From a virus, in IMG/VR virus record IMGVR_UViG_3300037134_000178, positions 1-23,078 of that record: 23,078 nucleotides of DNA; one strand, written 5' to 3'. Below, one piece after another: positions 8,078 through 16,114 of the stretch. Under the pieces are notes generated by a model that saw nothing but the letters and a program-made list of their open reading frames with translations, searched no databases and was not told where the DNA came from. The translations under genes were made by a program, and so were the position numbers. Position 1 is the first letter of the stretch. Each line of letters begins with the position of its first letter.

Positions 8078-9031
8078 TTAGCTCGGGCTCGATCCCCATG
8101 TACCGTAGAACACTGTAACACCCCAGGCTTCGCGATAGAACATCAGGAACTTGAAGGCCAGAGTGTTGAAATCGTCGTCCAGATCAAACGTGATCGGGGT
8201 GCGGGTGAAGTGCTTCAGCCGATGCTGGCTCTTGTCCGACAGCATGAACCAGTTGGTCGGGCTGGTCAGATAATCGCAAATTCTGTATTTTAGGTTCTCG
8301 CCCAGGATCGAGTTCAGGTTGTTGTCTGAAGTATCGGTCTTGCCGCCGGACCCGAAAATCTCGCGCGCCGTGAAGCGCAACTCGGGCGGAATCAGGACTG
8401 TGCGGGGCTTGATCGAAATGCTCAGGCCGGACTGGTCAATCATGCGCTCCATCTGGGTCGTACCAAGCTGGACCCCGGCCACGCTCAATTGCACGTCGAC
8501 TGACGGCCGATTGGGGAAAGTACCGGCGGCGTAGCTGGTAAAGCTTGCACCCGGCCCGACGTTGGTTGCCTCCGACCCTCTCAGCAATGGATGCTGGGAG
8601 TTGAAGAGAGAAACGCCATCGACCGTCTTGATGAGCGAAAAGCCGTTATTGAAGACGTTGGCGCCGGACTGCGAGATGGTGAAATTCGCGGAATTGGCCA
8701 GACCTTCGAGCAGCTTGGCGATCTTGTCGTACTGATCGTCTTCGACCAGCTCCATCGATACGCGAGCGGCCAAAGTCGACTTCAGCATGATGTAGCGAAC
8801 CGAGCCGCCTTCAATCAGGTCGACAAACGGGACGGGCGCGTTCTCCGGTGTAATCTGGGCGGGCGAGAAGCCGGAAATGAAGGCATCGTCCTCGTAGGCC
8901 CTGGTCGAGGGAAGTTCGTGGAAGATGTCTTCGAGGAAATCCTTCCGATCCTTGAGGTCCAGAAAATCGGTGAAGATTTCACTGGCGCCTGGTGCCAGAA
9001 GTTGCGGGAACTGTGCCCTGACCATACTCAA
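8078..9031 (-). CDS. Major capsid protein (HK97-fold type)
   Basis: The gene encodes 317 aa. The best start is TTG at 9031, because GGAGG lies 8 bases upstream; an in-frame ATG at 9025 would be 14 bases from it. Features include the helix-rich N-terminal arm (ASEIFTDFLDLKDRKDFLED), a SLFNSQHPLL block at about 140, and a PRTVLIPPELRFTAREIF block at about 208-225. The last two match the 'H-P-L' and 'P-x-x-L-x-V-P-P-x-L-x-x-x-A' patterns I associate with Mu gpT-like and related capsid families. A long C-terminal beta-rich part ends YGTWGSSPS. The position, after scaffold and decoration-like genes, agrees. Start TTG is unusual for the most abundant virion protein. Confidence 0.72.
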   Translation of the reverse strand: MSMVRAQFPQLLAPGASEIFTDFLDLKDRKDFLEDIFHELPSTRAYEDDAFISGFSPAQITPENAPVPFVDLIEGGSVRYIMLKSTLAARVSMELVEDDQYDKIAKLLEGLANSANFTISQSGANVFNNGFSLIKTVDGVSLFNSQHPLLRGSEATNVGPGASFTSYAAGTFPNRPSVDVQLSVAGVQLGTTQMERMIDQSGLSISIKPRTVLIPPELRFTAREIFGSGGKTDTSDNNLNSILGENLKYRICDYLTSPTNWFMLSDKSQHRLKHFTRTPITFDLDDDFNTLAFKFLMFYREAWGVTVFYGTWGSSPS

Positions 9032-9050
9032 CTTATTACCCTCCGAGAAA

Positions 9051-9545
9051 CTAGCTTACTAAGCTGATTTCTCTCTTCGATGAATTTTCAGTAATGACGT
9101 TTTGCATCAACTCTGTTCTGCGAGACATATTCTCTGGAGTCAGAAGATCGCGACGCCCGCGCTCTCCAGTTAACTCCGTCATCTCGATTGCCCACTCGAC
9201 CAGCTTCCTTTTCAGGATTACGTAAGGTCGAACGTACTCAAGAAACGGTCTCGCGTTTTTGCCGGTCATCCTGAGTGAGTAGCAGGGCTTTTTCTCTTTT
9301 TTAGTACCCTTGCGAACAGGACAAACAACATCTCCAAGATCATTGGTGAACTTCAATCCAATTAGCGTGAGCAACGTCGGTTCCGATTGAGTAATGGTCA
9401 CCGAGAGGCGCGGATAGTTCACTCCGCTCCCGTTGTGCCGATTTGTGATAGAGATACAACCTTCTCCATCGAAAAACCCCGCCAACCACTGCGGCGTGAG
9501 CCTCTCGGTAGAAATCTCTAGCTCGGATTGGATCAATGTTGCCAT
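9051..9545 (-). CDS. Free-standing LAGLIDADG homing endonuclease
   Basis: The gene encodes 164 aa from ATG at 9545. Residues 21-29 read LAGFFDGEG, a clear single LAGLIDADG helix with the catalytic acidic residue, followed by CISITNR and a basic beta-rich DNA-binding portion (RLSVTITQSE, PCYSLRMTGKNARPFL). One motif means it should act as a homodimer. The C-terminal third is helical (LKRKLVEWAIEMTEL). The gene occupies the space between the decoration-like gene and the capsid gene, not inside an intron or intein that I can detect. Its base and codon use look more AT-rich than the neighbouring structural genes, which fits recent transfer. The upstream ribosome site is weak. Confidence 0.86.
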   Translation of the reverse strand: MATLIQSELEISTERLTPQWLAGFFDGEGCISITNRHNGSGVNYPRLSVTITQSEPTLLTLIGLKFTNDLGDVVCPVRKGTKKEKKPCYSLRMTGKNARPFLEYVRPYVILKRKLVEWAIEMTELTGERGRRDLLTPENMSRRTELMQNVITENSSKREISLVS

Positions 9546-9553
9546 GATTTTCG

Positions 9554-10432
9554 TTAGACCTGCTGTGCAGCCGGCAGGAATTGGAACAAAAGCTGTCCGT
9601 TGGGGACTTCCGTGATGGCACTGGTCTGGGTAATGTCCCCAGGATAGAGGCCGATCACGGTCAGAACTGTGTTGGTTCCCGGTGTGGTCGAGTTGAAATC
9701 GATGTACCAGTTGCCGCTCGCATCTTCGGTCAGGCCATATTGCTTGCCCACTGAAGTAATGGTCGGAACGACGGATCCCGGCGTGTCGGTTCCGGTTCCT
9801 GCGGTGGCAATGACGGTTCCGGTCAGAGTGGTCTGTGCGGTGTAGGCCGAACCTGAGGCCGTCAACACCTTGCCAACCAAACCATTCAGCGGAATGCCCG
9901 CGCCCGTGAATCCGGCAAACACAACATTCTCGCCCACGTAATGCACGTTGGTTGCGGTCACAGAAACAATCCCGGTGGTCGCAAGCGCCGCGGCCGTAAT
10001 GGTCGTGGTGCCTTCCGAGGTATCGGTCTGGGCCTTGAAAATGGTGTCCTGAGTGGCTACCATGGTCAGCAAGCCGCCGGTAATGAACGGCGCGCCGTAA
10101 GGGATCGTGACTGCCGAGGGTTGATTCGGGGGAGCGCCAATCGAAATGTTGGCCCACGGTGGCCCGATCTGGCCGAAGTTGGCCGGAGCGCCCGCGCCCG
10201 AGGTACCCAGATTGTCGCCTGGCTGCAGACTGACGCCATAGATGCCGGCCGTAATGGTCGTTCCATCCCAAACCTTCGCATAGCCGGTGGCGTTCAATTG
10301 CACCGGAGCGCCCAGGGTCAGCAAGGTTGCCGTCTGGCCCGAGGCCTGCAGCGGGTTCTGAGTCAGCTCCGTGTTGCCGGAGATGGTCTCATACATGGTG
10401 ATGGGTACGTGACTCGAAAGGTTCGTTGCCAT
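9554..10432 (-). CDS. Head decoration/stabilisation-like protein
   Basis: The gene encodes 292 aa from ATG at 10432, chosen because AAGGAG ends 5 bases before it; a GTG two codons earlier would overlap that site. The chain is almost all short beta strands with Gly/Thr-rich turns. It starts with an arm (ITMYETISGNTELTQN), then a block reading GAPVQLNATGYAKVWDGT followed by ITAGIYGVS. That pattern of beta strands with 'W-D-G' then 'A-G' recurs in capsid decoration proteins encoded just upstream of coat genes. The rest holds repeated T-x-T strands and ends GQLLFQFLPAAQQV. Other possibilities are head fibre or structural cement. The position is strong support, the family is moderate. Confidence 0.6.
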   Translation of the reverse strand: MATNLSSHVPITMYETISGNTELTQNPLQASGQTATLLTLGAPVQLNATGYAKVWDGTTITAGIYGVSLQPGDNLGTSGAGAPANFGQIGPPWANISIGAPPNQPSAVTIPYGAPFITGGLLTMVATQDTIFKAQTDTSEGTTTITAAALATTGIVSVTATNVHYVGENVVFAGFTGAGIPLNGLVGKVLTASGSAYTAQTTLTGTVIATAGTGTDTPGSVVPTITSVGKQYGLTEDASGNWYIDFNSTTPGTNTVLTVIGLYPGDITQTSAITEVPNGQLLFQFLPAAQQV

Positions 10433-10454
10433 TGTCACTCCTTAAAATCAAAAC

Positions 10455-11051
10455 TTAGCGAAACGTGGGTCGATCCAGGTAAGAAACGCTGTGTTCCTGC
10501 GCTTCGTACAATGGAAGGTCTTTATTTCCCTTGATGTAGTGCGGCATGTCATTGCCTTCATACGCTTTCCCCACCACCGACTTGTATTCAATCGAAGCCT
10601 GGGAGCGGCGAATGTACTGCGCCTGCAGGGCGTAGTAGGCCACGATCGGAACCTTGGCCAGCACCACATCGTCCTTATGAATATGACCGTCGGCCGAGAG
10701 TTTCAGGTTCGATCCGGCCAGCTCGATATCGTCCAGGGTTGAAATCAGTTGCGCTCCCATATTCACGGCGCGCTCCAGCGTATCGAAGGCGCGGGGAATG
10801 TCGGCTTCCCGACCGGCGCTATAGAGCCACATGGGAATGTAATTTTTGTCCTTCAGCGTGACATGGAGGCCCAAGAAACTCTGGTGCTCGACCACTACAT
10901 CATGCAGCGATGAGCGCGGCGAGGATGTCAGGCGAACCCAGTCGGCCTGGGTCATGTCGTTGATGGGCTTGGGAATCTCGATTTTGGTGCCTTCGTAATC
11001 AACGAAGTGCTTGGATTCGTCCACTTGAACGGGTTTCTTGTCGGCTGGCAT
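10455..11051 (-). CDS. Hypothetical protein between scaffold and decoration genes (198 aa)
   Basis: ATG at 11051 overlaps the preceding stop as TAATG. The protein starts with a short charged arm (MPADKKPVQVDESKHFVDYE), then mixed alpha/beta. It includes SLHDVVVEHQSFLGLHVTLK, a helix PRAFDTLERAVNMGAQLI, and SADGHIHKDDVVLAKVPIVA. It is soluble, with no membrane segment and no Cys pairs. I do not recognise the family. Its place in the head cluster, directly after the scaffold candidate and before the decoration-like gene, suggests a head-assembly or minor head protein; a capsid-maturation accessory is possible but unsupported by motif. Confidence 0.62.
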   Translation of the reverse strand: MPADKKPVQVDESKHFVDYEGTKIEIPKPINDMTQADWVRLTSSPRSSLHDVVVEHQSFLGLHVTLKDKNYIPMWLYSAGREADIPRAFDTLERAVNMGAQLISTLDDIELAGSNLKLSADGHIHKDDVVLAKVPIVAYYALQAQYIRRSQASIEYKSVVGKAYEGNDMPHYIKGNKDLPLYEAQEHSVSYLDRPTFR

Positions 11052-11731
11052 TAGTTTTCCACCCCCGCAAAGCGTCCGAGGCGCGAGGCGCGCGATTCGG
11101 TCAGCCTGGTTTTTCCGTGGGCATATTTCTCTGCCGTCATGCCGAAAGGCTTCAAAGTCTTGACCATCTCGCGTTCGGCGTTCGATAGTCCATCGGATGT
11201 CTTGGGATCGGGCCGCAGGCCGGCTGAAACAGGTTCGAGATAGCCGAATTTCCCTGTAGCCCCATCTTTTTCGATCTCCGAAGCGTGAACGCCGCGCTTC
11301 ATCATCACCATGGCGTTCCAGACCCGCGGATCAGCCTGTTGCTGGGCGCTTAATTCACCCATCGACTGCACGATCTCCGTGCCCCAGCGCTCAAAGTCAC
11401 GCGGATACTGCTCGCGGCAGTTGCGGTGCATCATCATGATGGTGTTGTCGAGAGTCTGCTTCTCAAAGGGTGCCATGCGCTTGTCGATGGCGTTTTCCGG
11501 GTCGGTCAGGAAGTCGAGCGTGGGATCGGGAGTCTCTTTGGCCTTGGGAGCCATGGCTTCGATCTTTTCCATCAAAGCGGTCAGAGTTTTTTGGGTGTTT
11601 TCCTGGTGAGTGGAGAATTCCGTCATCCTGGTTTCGACTTTGTCGATCTTGCCAAGATTTTCTTTCAATTCATCGGGCGTCATGCCGATGATTTCCTTTG
11701 CATCTACCTGAGTGTTCGATCCCCATGCCAT
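11051..11731 (-). CDS. Candidate capsid scaffolding protein
   Basis: The gene encodes 226 aa from ATG at 11731; GAGG lies 8 bases upstream. Residues about 5-70 are charged and helical with heptad-like spacing (KEIIGMTPDELKENLGKIDK, then ENTQKTLTALMEKIEAM), suggesting a coiled coil. The middle is helical with Met/Gln/Arg. The C-terminus has GLSNAEREMVKTLKPFGMTA followed by a basic tail RASRLGRFAG. The phrase 'S-x-A-E-R-x-x-x-x-x-x-x-F-G-M-T-x-E-x-Y' resembles the C-terminal helix of many scaffolds that bind coat protein. It lies between the portal region and the capsid, as scaffolds usually do, and has its own predicted promoter. No protease motif is visible. Confidence 0.58.
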   Translation of the reverse strand: MAWGSNTQVDAKEIIGMTPDELKENLGKIDKVETRMTEFSTHQENTQKTLTALMEKIEAMAPKAKETPDPTLDFLTDPENAIDKRMAPFEKQTLDNTIMMMHRNCREQYPRDFERWGTEIVQSMGELSAQQQADPRVWNAMVMMKRGVHASEIEKDGATGKFGYLEPVSAGLRPDPKTSDGLSNAEREMVKTLKPFGMTAEKYAHGKTRLTESRASRLGRFAGVEN

Positions 11732-11744
11732 CGCGTTTCCTCGT

Positions 11745-11784
11745 TGTGTCTATTCTGACACAGATGTGTGTCTTTCTTGCCACA
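11745..11784. promoter_or_regulatory. Tandem pair of 18-bp dyad operators upstream of the scaffold candidate
   Basis: Two copies, TGTGTCTATTCTGACACA at 11745-11762 and TGTGTCTTTCTTGCCACA at 11767-11784, have starts 22 bases apart, about two helical turns. The first copy is a perfect dyad, TGTGTC-N6-GACACA. The pair lies between the predicted promoter at 11813-11785 and the start codon at 11731, so a bound protein would cover the transcription start. Confidence 0.66.
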
Positions 11785-11813
11785 CTTTTAGGTGAGGTCG
11801 CGCTCGAAGTCAA
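11785..11813 (-). promoter_or_regulatory. Sigma70-like promoter for the scaffold candidate
   Basis: On the minus strand a -35 TTGACT (11813-11808) and a -10 TAAAAG (11790-11785) are separated by exactly 17 bases. The predicted start point, near 11778, falls inside the nearest 18-bp dyad. The -35 matches five of six consensus positions, the -10 four of six. Confidence 0.5.
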
Positions 11814-11828
11814 GGGATTTCTTTTTTT

Positions 11829-12101
11829 CTAGTGGAATTTTTCCAGTTTTTGCTCAAGTCCGGCGGCGATCACTTGCTTGGCGCGGCCTTCGAGCCCAAT
11901 GAGCGAAGTGAGGGTCTGGACCGAGCCTGCATAGCGCATCAACTGCAGGGAATCGGTCATCGAGGCCATGGTTTCGATCATGACGTCTCGCTCTCCCTGC
12001 AAATACGGCAGGATGACGGTTTGCCAGGTCTCCGACTGCGCCATCGACAGAAGATTATGGGCGAGCGCAACTCGCTTGGCTGTTGCGGCGGCGGAATCCA
12101 T
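11829..12101 (-). CDS. Hypothetical helical protein (90 aa)
   Basis: ATG at 12101 overlaps the TAA of the 49-aa gene as TAATG. The protein is predicted to be entirely helical, with three helices of similar length: AAATAKRVALAHNLLSMAQS, WQTVILPYLQGERDVMIETM, and QTLTSLIGLEGRAKQVIAAG. I see no known motif. It resembles small head-associated helical proteins encoded after portals, but that is only a resemblance. The gap that follows (11828-11732) carries a predicted promoter and the dyad operators, so this gene is probably the last of the packaging/portal transcript before a new start. Confidence 0.64.
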   Translation of the reverse strand: MDSAAATAKRVALAHNLLSMAQSETWQTVILPYLQGERDVMIETMASMTDSLQLMRYAGSVQTLTSLIGLEGRAKQVIAAGLEQKLEKFH

Positions 12102-12250
12102 TACTCTTCCTTCCGCGGCTCATGGATTTTCCCAGCCATGTGCGGCTTCATCTTGCGAATGTGACCATGCGGCGCCGCGGTGTGGGGCGGGTGATGGGAC
12201 AAGACCTTCAACTGTTCTTTCAGATTGGGATCGTTCTCGAATTTGTTCAT
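12101..12250 (-). CDS. His-rich miniprotein (49 aa) between portal and helical protein
   Basis: ATG at 12250 overlaps the portal stop as ATGA, and its TAA overlaps the next start as TAATG. The protein starts MNKFENDPNLKEQLKVL and continues SHHPPHTAAPHGHIRKMKPH, then a charged tail ending PRKEE. Seven His residues in 49 suggest metal or nucleic-acid contact, or simply a flexible arm; I recognise no family. The exact overlaps on both sides are strong support that it is translated. A short length makes it easy to miss in automated annotation. Confidence 0.62.
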   Translation of the reverse strand: MNKFENDPNLKEQLKVLSHHPPHTAAPHGHIRKMKPHMAGKIHEPRKEE

Positions 12251-14166
12251 TGGATTTTCTCCGGTGGTGCCTGGTTGACCGGCATGGCACCGTTAGGCGG
12301 CGGCGCGCCGGGTTGCGGAGGCTGTTGACCTTGCGGCGGCGGTGGCTGTTGTGTCTGCGCTGCTTTTACCTGCTGTTGCTGCTGCTCATTCTTCTCGACC
12401 AACTGGTGCGTCTGCGGCACCACGCTCTGACCACCTTCATGGATGCCGAAATTCCTCACCGCCCAGCGCATCATGGTATTCAATCCCTGCAGCGCTTCGG
12501 CCAGATAAGTCTTGGTATCGGGCGGCGTCATTGGGTTCTCGATCATGGAAAGCATCTGCACTGCCTGCTGGTAATGCTGGCGCAGGTTCTGCATCATCAT
12601 CATCAGGTTCTGCTTCTCGACCTCACGATTGACCGAGGCATTGGCCGGTTTCACCCGCACCTGCATGATGCCGGTCGAATACGACTGAAGAGCTTCCTCA
12701 AGCAATCCGCGATCGTCGCCATAGCGCTTCAGAATTCGGGTGTCGACGCCAAAGTGAGCATGCAGGCCCAGCAAAGTCTCGCCCAGCAGGACGTGGGCAT
12801 TGCGAAACATGGCCAAATGCATGTCGGTTCGGGAATTGCCTTCCTGCATGACCGACATCGTTCCCATGGCAGAATAGACGCCGCGCTTGTTGGGCCCGCC
12901 CGATCCGGCACCTGAAAAACTCGGCTGCACTCCCGCGCGCTGGGCGGCTTCCGTCATGACCAACTGTTCATCCTGAATGGTCTCGACCGGATTTCTTCCC
13001 AACTGCAGCCATTCCAAAGTCCCCGGCGGGGCGGGAATGATGCCCATGGGATACAAAGTCGTCATGGTATCGAGCTGCGAACCGGGTGTGACGCGCAGCA
13101 CGTTGGTATTGGCGCAGGTGGCGGCATCGCGGCGCTGGTTATGGATCTGCGTTACTTCTTCCTGGTAGTCCTGCAGGGCCTCGATGAGTCCGAGGCCGTA
13201 GGCACGGTCGCCTTGTCCGCCGAAGCGGATGAGCAGGAATTCATCAATGCCGGCCGGATAGAAGCGGAAAATCGCCTTGGGGCAGGCTTTGGTCTCAGGA
13301 TAGAGGGTCAGGATGCAGTCGAACGTCTGTCGATTGTGCTCGAATTTGATGTGGGTCTCATAGATCGTGAAAACCTGCGATTCCTGCGTTCCGGAGGGGC
13401 TGATCTTCTGGTCCGACTGCACATCTTTTCTCGGCTGGTCGGATTCGGTCTGGGTAGGGCCGGCCAGAATCTTCTCGCCTTCCACCTTGTCCCATGCGCC
13501 CGAAGCAATCCGCTCCATAATGGCCCAGCGGGACAGATGCACGGCCTGGGCTTTGATCGGCATCCTCGAGACCGGCATGACTTCCGGCGGCATCAGAAAA
13601 TCCTCATACGCCACCGGCGTCAGGATGGGGCCTTTGTAACCGGCAATTTTTTTGGTTGATTCTTTGCCCGTAACCAGGATCGATTCATCTTCGACCACAT
13701 TGACCTTCAACGCCTGGCAGCCGTAGCCGATGGCATTGCGGAACCAGGTGTACTCGGTTTCGAGGATGTTCATAGTGGCCGGGTCGGAGGATGTCTGGAC
13801 CAGAAAATCTTCCAGCAACTCGCGCTTGCGTTCCGGCTGCAGCTTGGCCGGCAGAGAACCCATGACCTGCAGCGGCCAGAGCGGCAGGGTATTGTGGATG
13901 CCCATCACCATTCGGGCTGCCATCTGGTCGGTGAAGGACGCGACCAGTTGCACCACAACATTGCTGGCATACTGCCACGGAAACGATTTGATTTCCTCTT
14001 TGGGCCGGCCTTCGAGGATTCTCCGCATATCGGTCACGCGGGAAGTGCGGAGCGCGCGCAACTGGGTTCTCAGGGTATCGAGATAGCGGAAAGAATAGGC
14101 CTCAAGCGCGGCCATGGTGTCGGGTCCGAAGTATTCTTTGCACTGGACAATCTTCGGCATTCCCAT
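12247..14166 (-). CDS. Portal protein (P22/SU10-type)
   Basis: The gene encodes 639 aa from ATG at 14166, chosen because it overlaps the small gene's stop as TGATG; a TTG one codon upstream and an ATG two codons downstream are alternatives. The portal forms the ring through which DNA is packaged and ejected. Key features are RFGGQGDRAYGLGLIEALQD followed by the helix YQEEVTQIHNQRRDAAT, and a long C-terminal helical region containing QNLMMMMQNLRQHYQQ. These match the wing and 'G-x-G-x-x-x-x-x-x-D-Y-Q-E-E-x-T' signature of podovirus portals. The last 45 residues are Pro/Gln-rich (QQQQQ, then PPPPQGQQPP) and probably disordered. The neighbours are terminase upstream and the scaffold candidate downstream. 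Confidence 0.85.
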   Translation of the reverse strand: MGMPKIVQCKEYFGPDTMAALEAYSFRYLDTLRTQLRALRTSRVTDMRRILEGRPKEEIKSFPWQYASNVVVQLVASFTDQMAARMVMGIHNTLPLWPLQVMGSLPAKLQPERKRELLEDFLVQTSSDPATMNILETEYTWFRNAIGYGCQALKVNVVEDESILVTGKESTKKIAGYKGPILTPVAYEDFLMPPEVMPVSRMPIKAQAVHLSRWAIMERIASGAWDKVEGEKILAGPTQTESDQPRKDVQSDQKISPSGTQESQVFTIYETHIKFEHNRQTFDCILTLYPETKACPKAIFRFYPAGIDEFLLIRFGGQGDRAYGLGLIEALQDYQEEVTQIHNQRRDAATCANTNVLRVTPGSQLDTMTTLYPMGIIPAPPGTLEWLQLGRNPVETIQDEQLVMTEAAQRAGVQPSFSGAGSGGPNKRGVYSAMGTMSVMQEGNSRTDMHLAMFRNAHVLLGETLLGLHAHFGVDTRILKRYGDDRGLLEEALQSYSTGIMQVRVKPANASVNREVEKQNLMMMMQNLRQHYQQAVQMLSMIENPMTPPDTKTYLAEALQGLNTMMRWAVRNFGIHEGGQSVVPQTHQLVEKNEQQQQQVKAAQTQQPPPPQGQQPPQPGAPPPNGAMPVNQAPPEKIQ

Positions 14167-14309
14167 CAATCAGTCCTCGACCTAGGAATTCTCATCTTAG
14201 CTCCAACCCACCAAAGGGCGGCATCGAAACTTCCGAAACAATTTACCGGATAGCCTCGATATTCGACGATCCACCAGGAGCTCGACTTGAATATTCTTGG
14301 CTTGTCCAT
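14166..14309 (-). CDS. Small hypothetical protein between terminase and portal (47 aa)
   Basis: ATG at 14309 overlaps the terminase stop as TGATG, and its TGA overlaps the portal ATG as TGATG. The product is MDKPRIFKSSSWWIVEYRG followed by a YPVNCFGSFDAALWWVGAK segment and a basic end. Five Trp/Tyr-rich strands and one helix suggest a compact folded domain. I do not know the family. The double overlap is strong evidence for translation and for coupling of terminase, this protein and portal synthesis. Confidence 0.6.
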   Translation of the reverse strand: MDKPRIFKSSSWWIVEYRGYPVNCFGSFDAALWWVGAKMRIPRSRTD

Positions 14310-16114
14310 CAATAGCCAGCCTTGCCGACCGAACGGCGTCTGCGGTCCATGTCGCGCTCGTAATTCTCTTTCCAACGGCTCATATCCACTTCCGCAGTCT
14401 CTACGATGTTGAAAAGATAGCCCATGCAATCGAGAAGATCAACGGTTTTCGCTTGCGGGTGCATGGAATACTCCTGCATAAAATCTTCCACCCCGCCGCC
14501 AGAAGCTCTCACGTGTACCTGGCCGCGCTCATAGAGCGGTGACATTGAAAGGATTCTGCGCTCCTTCGCTCCGGCACCGCGTTCCTTCGGCAAGGCTCTT
14601 ACAATCATCTTGGGATTCTTGTCGTAGAGATCGCGTTCAAAGTACCTGAGCCATCCGTCCTGCCCGGCAATGGTCTCGACGTAGAAGGTGTTCGCGTGCC
14701 AGCGCAGCGCCATCTGGCCCACGTGGGCAGCCATGGCATCGTGACTGACAGCCTTCGCCCAGGATTCGAGAAGATACAGTTCCTTCTGGCCTTTCTTGCC
14801 ATCCTGCCTGCGAACACCGACCACGATGGCGGCGTGGCGCGCGCGCCCAGTCTCTCCGCCGTGATTGGGATCGAGAATCAGGATTCTGTCGAGGTCCGAT
14901 ACCGCGATATCCTGCCGCACCACTCCCGACTTTCCGGGAATGTGCTCGATCACGGTTTTCTTCTGCGGCTCGCCATACACGTCGATGCCGCATTCCTTTT
15001 GGAACAGCCTGATCTTACCCAGCCAGGCATCGCGGAAGGTGCATTCTTCCTCCGTAATGGGCTGATTCAGATATTGCGCGGCAAATCCCCTGGGTCCGAA
15101 TCGGATTCTCAGATCATTCAATCGCTCGGCGGAGAATTCTTCCGGGAAGATTGGTTCTCCCGCCGGATGTTCGTCGCAGCATCCACCCAATGCGGAATGC
15201 CGTTCGAACCTGAAGGTCGGATTGTTTTCCCTTATCCATCCGTTAAAGTCGTACATGCCCCAGCGATTGCCGATAATCAGCTCCAGATTTCTGAATCCGG
15301 GGGCCAGCTTGTCGGTGTCGAAGGCTCCGGGGAGTCTTTGGTGCCACTCGATGACCTGCTCTGCGACCGACGGAGAGTAGAGAGCTTTCTCGCCAAAGAG
15401 ATCATCTTCCACGGCCTTGTCGTAGTGGCGGGACTGCAGCGCGGAGCCGGCCGAGATGAGGTCATAGGTTCCTTCTCCTGAACTGCTATTTCGTTTGTGG
15501 GTCATGGACGATTGATTCCAGTTGGCGCCCGTTCCTGGAATCAGATCGTGAAACACATCCCTGAAAAGGTCGTTCGACTTGTACTGGGCATCGATACGGA
15601 TGCCGATCTTGATGATATTTTCTTCCGTCTGGCTGGCAATAATGGTCCGGTTATTCACCGAATGGAGTCTCTTCATGTGGCGAACCCACTCGTCGCCATA
15701 GCCGAGGGCGCGCATCCAGTCTTCCTCTTTCGAATCGAAGGGCAACGCCCACCAGATCGGGAGCGTCACGGATCCAAGAGACGTTTTCAGATGGTCCCGA
15801 GGCGCTTCGAGAACCAGCCGCAGGTCGGCCACTTCGAGTGATTTTGCCCATTTACCGTGCAGATGGCCGACAAAGCGATCCATCTTGAGAACGACTTTTC
15901 CGAAGAAATAGAGACTGCCCAGCGCATTCAGCCGCAGCGCCGCCAGACGCGACGGCTCCGACATCTTCTCATGCCAGGGAAGGAAGCGCCATTGCTCGAG
16001 CGGGGCTTCCTGATCGATCTCAATTTTGAGATGTTTGTCTTCCGGGACGTCGGATTCAATGGTGGGCGTGTGTCTGAGTTCTTCGGCAATCAGCGCGTCG
16101 ATTTCGGACGGCAT
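14309..16114 (-). CDS. terL: Terminase large subunit (packaging ATPase-nuclease)
   Basis: The gene encodes 601 aa from ATG at 16114, overlapping the small-terminase stop as TGATG. It powers DNA packaging into the prohead and cuts the concatemer. The N-terminal ATPase has a Walker A-like APRDHLKTS at residues 104-112 and a Walker B KAVEDDLF at 233-240 with D237/D238, followed by a GNRWGMYD motif near 282. The C-terminal RNase H-like nuclease shows ILILDPNHGGE (D415), VETIAGQ (E480) and DLLDCMGY (D559, D562), the expected acidic triad. The length fits the family. The Walker A is the deviant form (R-x-x-x-K-T/S) common in terminases. Confidence 0.92.
   Translation of the reverse strand: MPSEIDALIAEELRHTPTIESDVPEDKHLKIEIDQEAPLEQWRFLPWHEKMSEPSRLAALRLNALGSLYFFGKVVLKMDRFVGHLHGKWAKSLEVADLRLVLEAPRDHLKTSLGSVTLPIWWALPFDSKEEDWMRALGYGDEWVRHMKRLHSVNNRTIIASQTEENIIKIGIRIDAQYKSNDLFRDVFHDLIPGTGANWNQSSMTHKRNSSSGEGTYDLISAGSALQSRHYDKAVEDDLFGEKALYSPSVAEQVIEWHQRLPGAFDTDKLAPGFRNLELIIGNRWGMYDFNGWIRENNPTFRFERHSALGGCCDEHPAGEPIFPEEFSAERLNDLRIRFGPRGFAAQYLNQPITEEECTFRDAWLGKIRLFQKECGIDVYGEPQKKTVIEHIPGKSGVVRQDIAVSDLDRILILDPNHGGETGRARHAAIVVGVRRQDGKKGQKELYLLESWAKAVSHDAMAAHVGQMALRWHANTFYVETIAGQDGWLRYFERDLYDKNPKMIVRALPKERGAGAKERRILSMSPLYERGQVHVRASGGGVEDFMQEYSMHPQAKTVDLLDCMGYLFNIVETAEVDMSRWKENYERDMDRRRRSVGKAGY

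Noticed and set aside
9554-10271. Long minus-strand frame extending the endonuclease gene upstream to 406 codons
   Set aside because: The upstream part is the decoration-like gene read in another frame; it is rich in His/Arg/Gly with no domain. The endonuclease itself starts at 9545.
12290-12390. Poly-Gln/Pro coding repeat at the portal end as a DNA repeat element
   Set aside because: It is low-complexity coding sequence with irregular codons, better explained as a disordered protein tail.
11968-12915. 315-codon plus-strand frame
   Set aside because: It lies opposite the portal gene, is rich in Arg/His/Leu as expected of an antisense frame, and has no ribosome site or domain.
14696-15481. 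261-codon plus-strand frame
   Set aside because: It is antisense to the large terminase, whose motifs are intact in the other strand.
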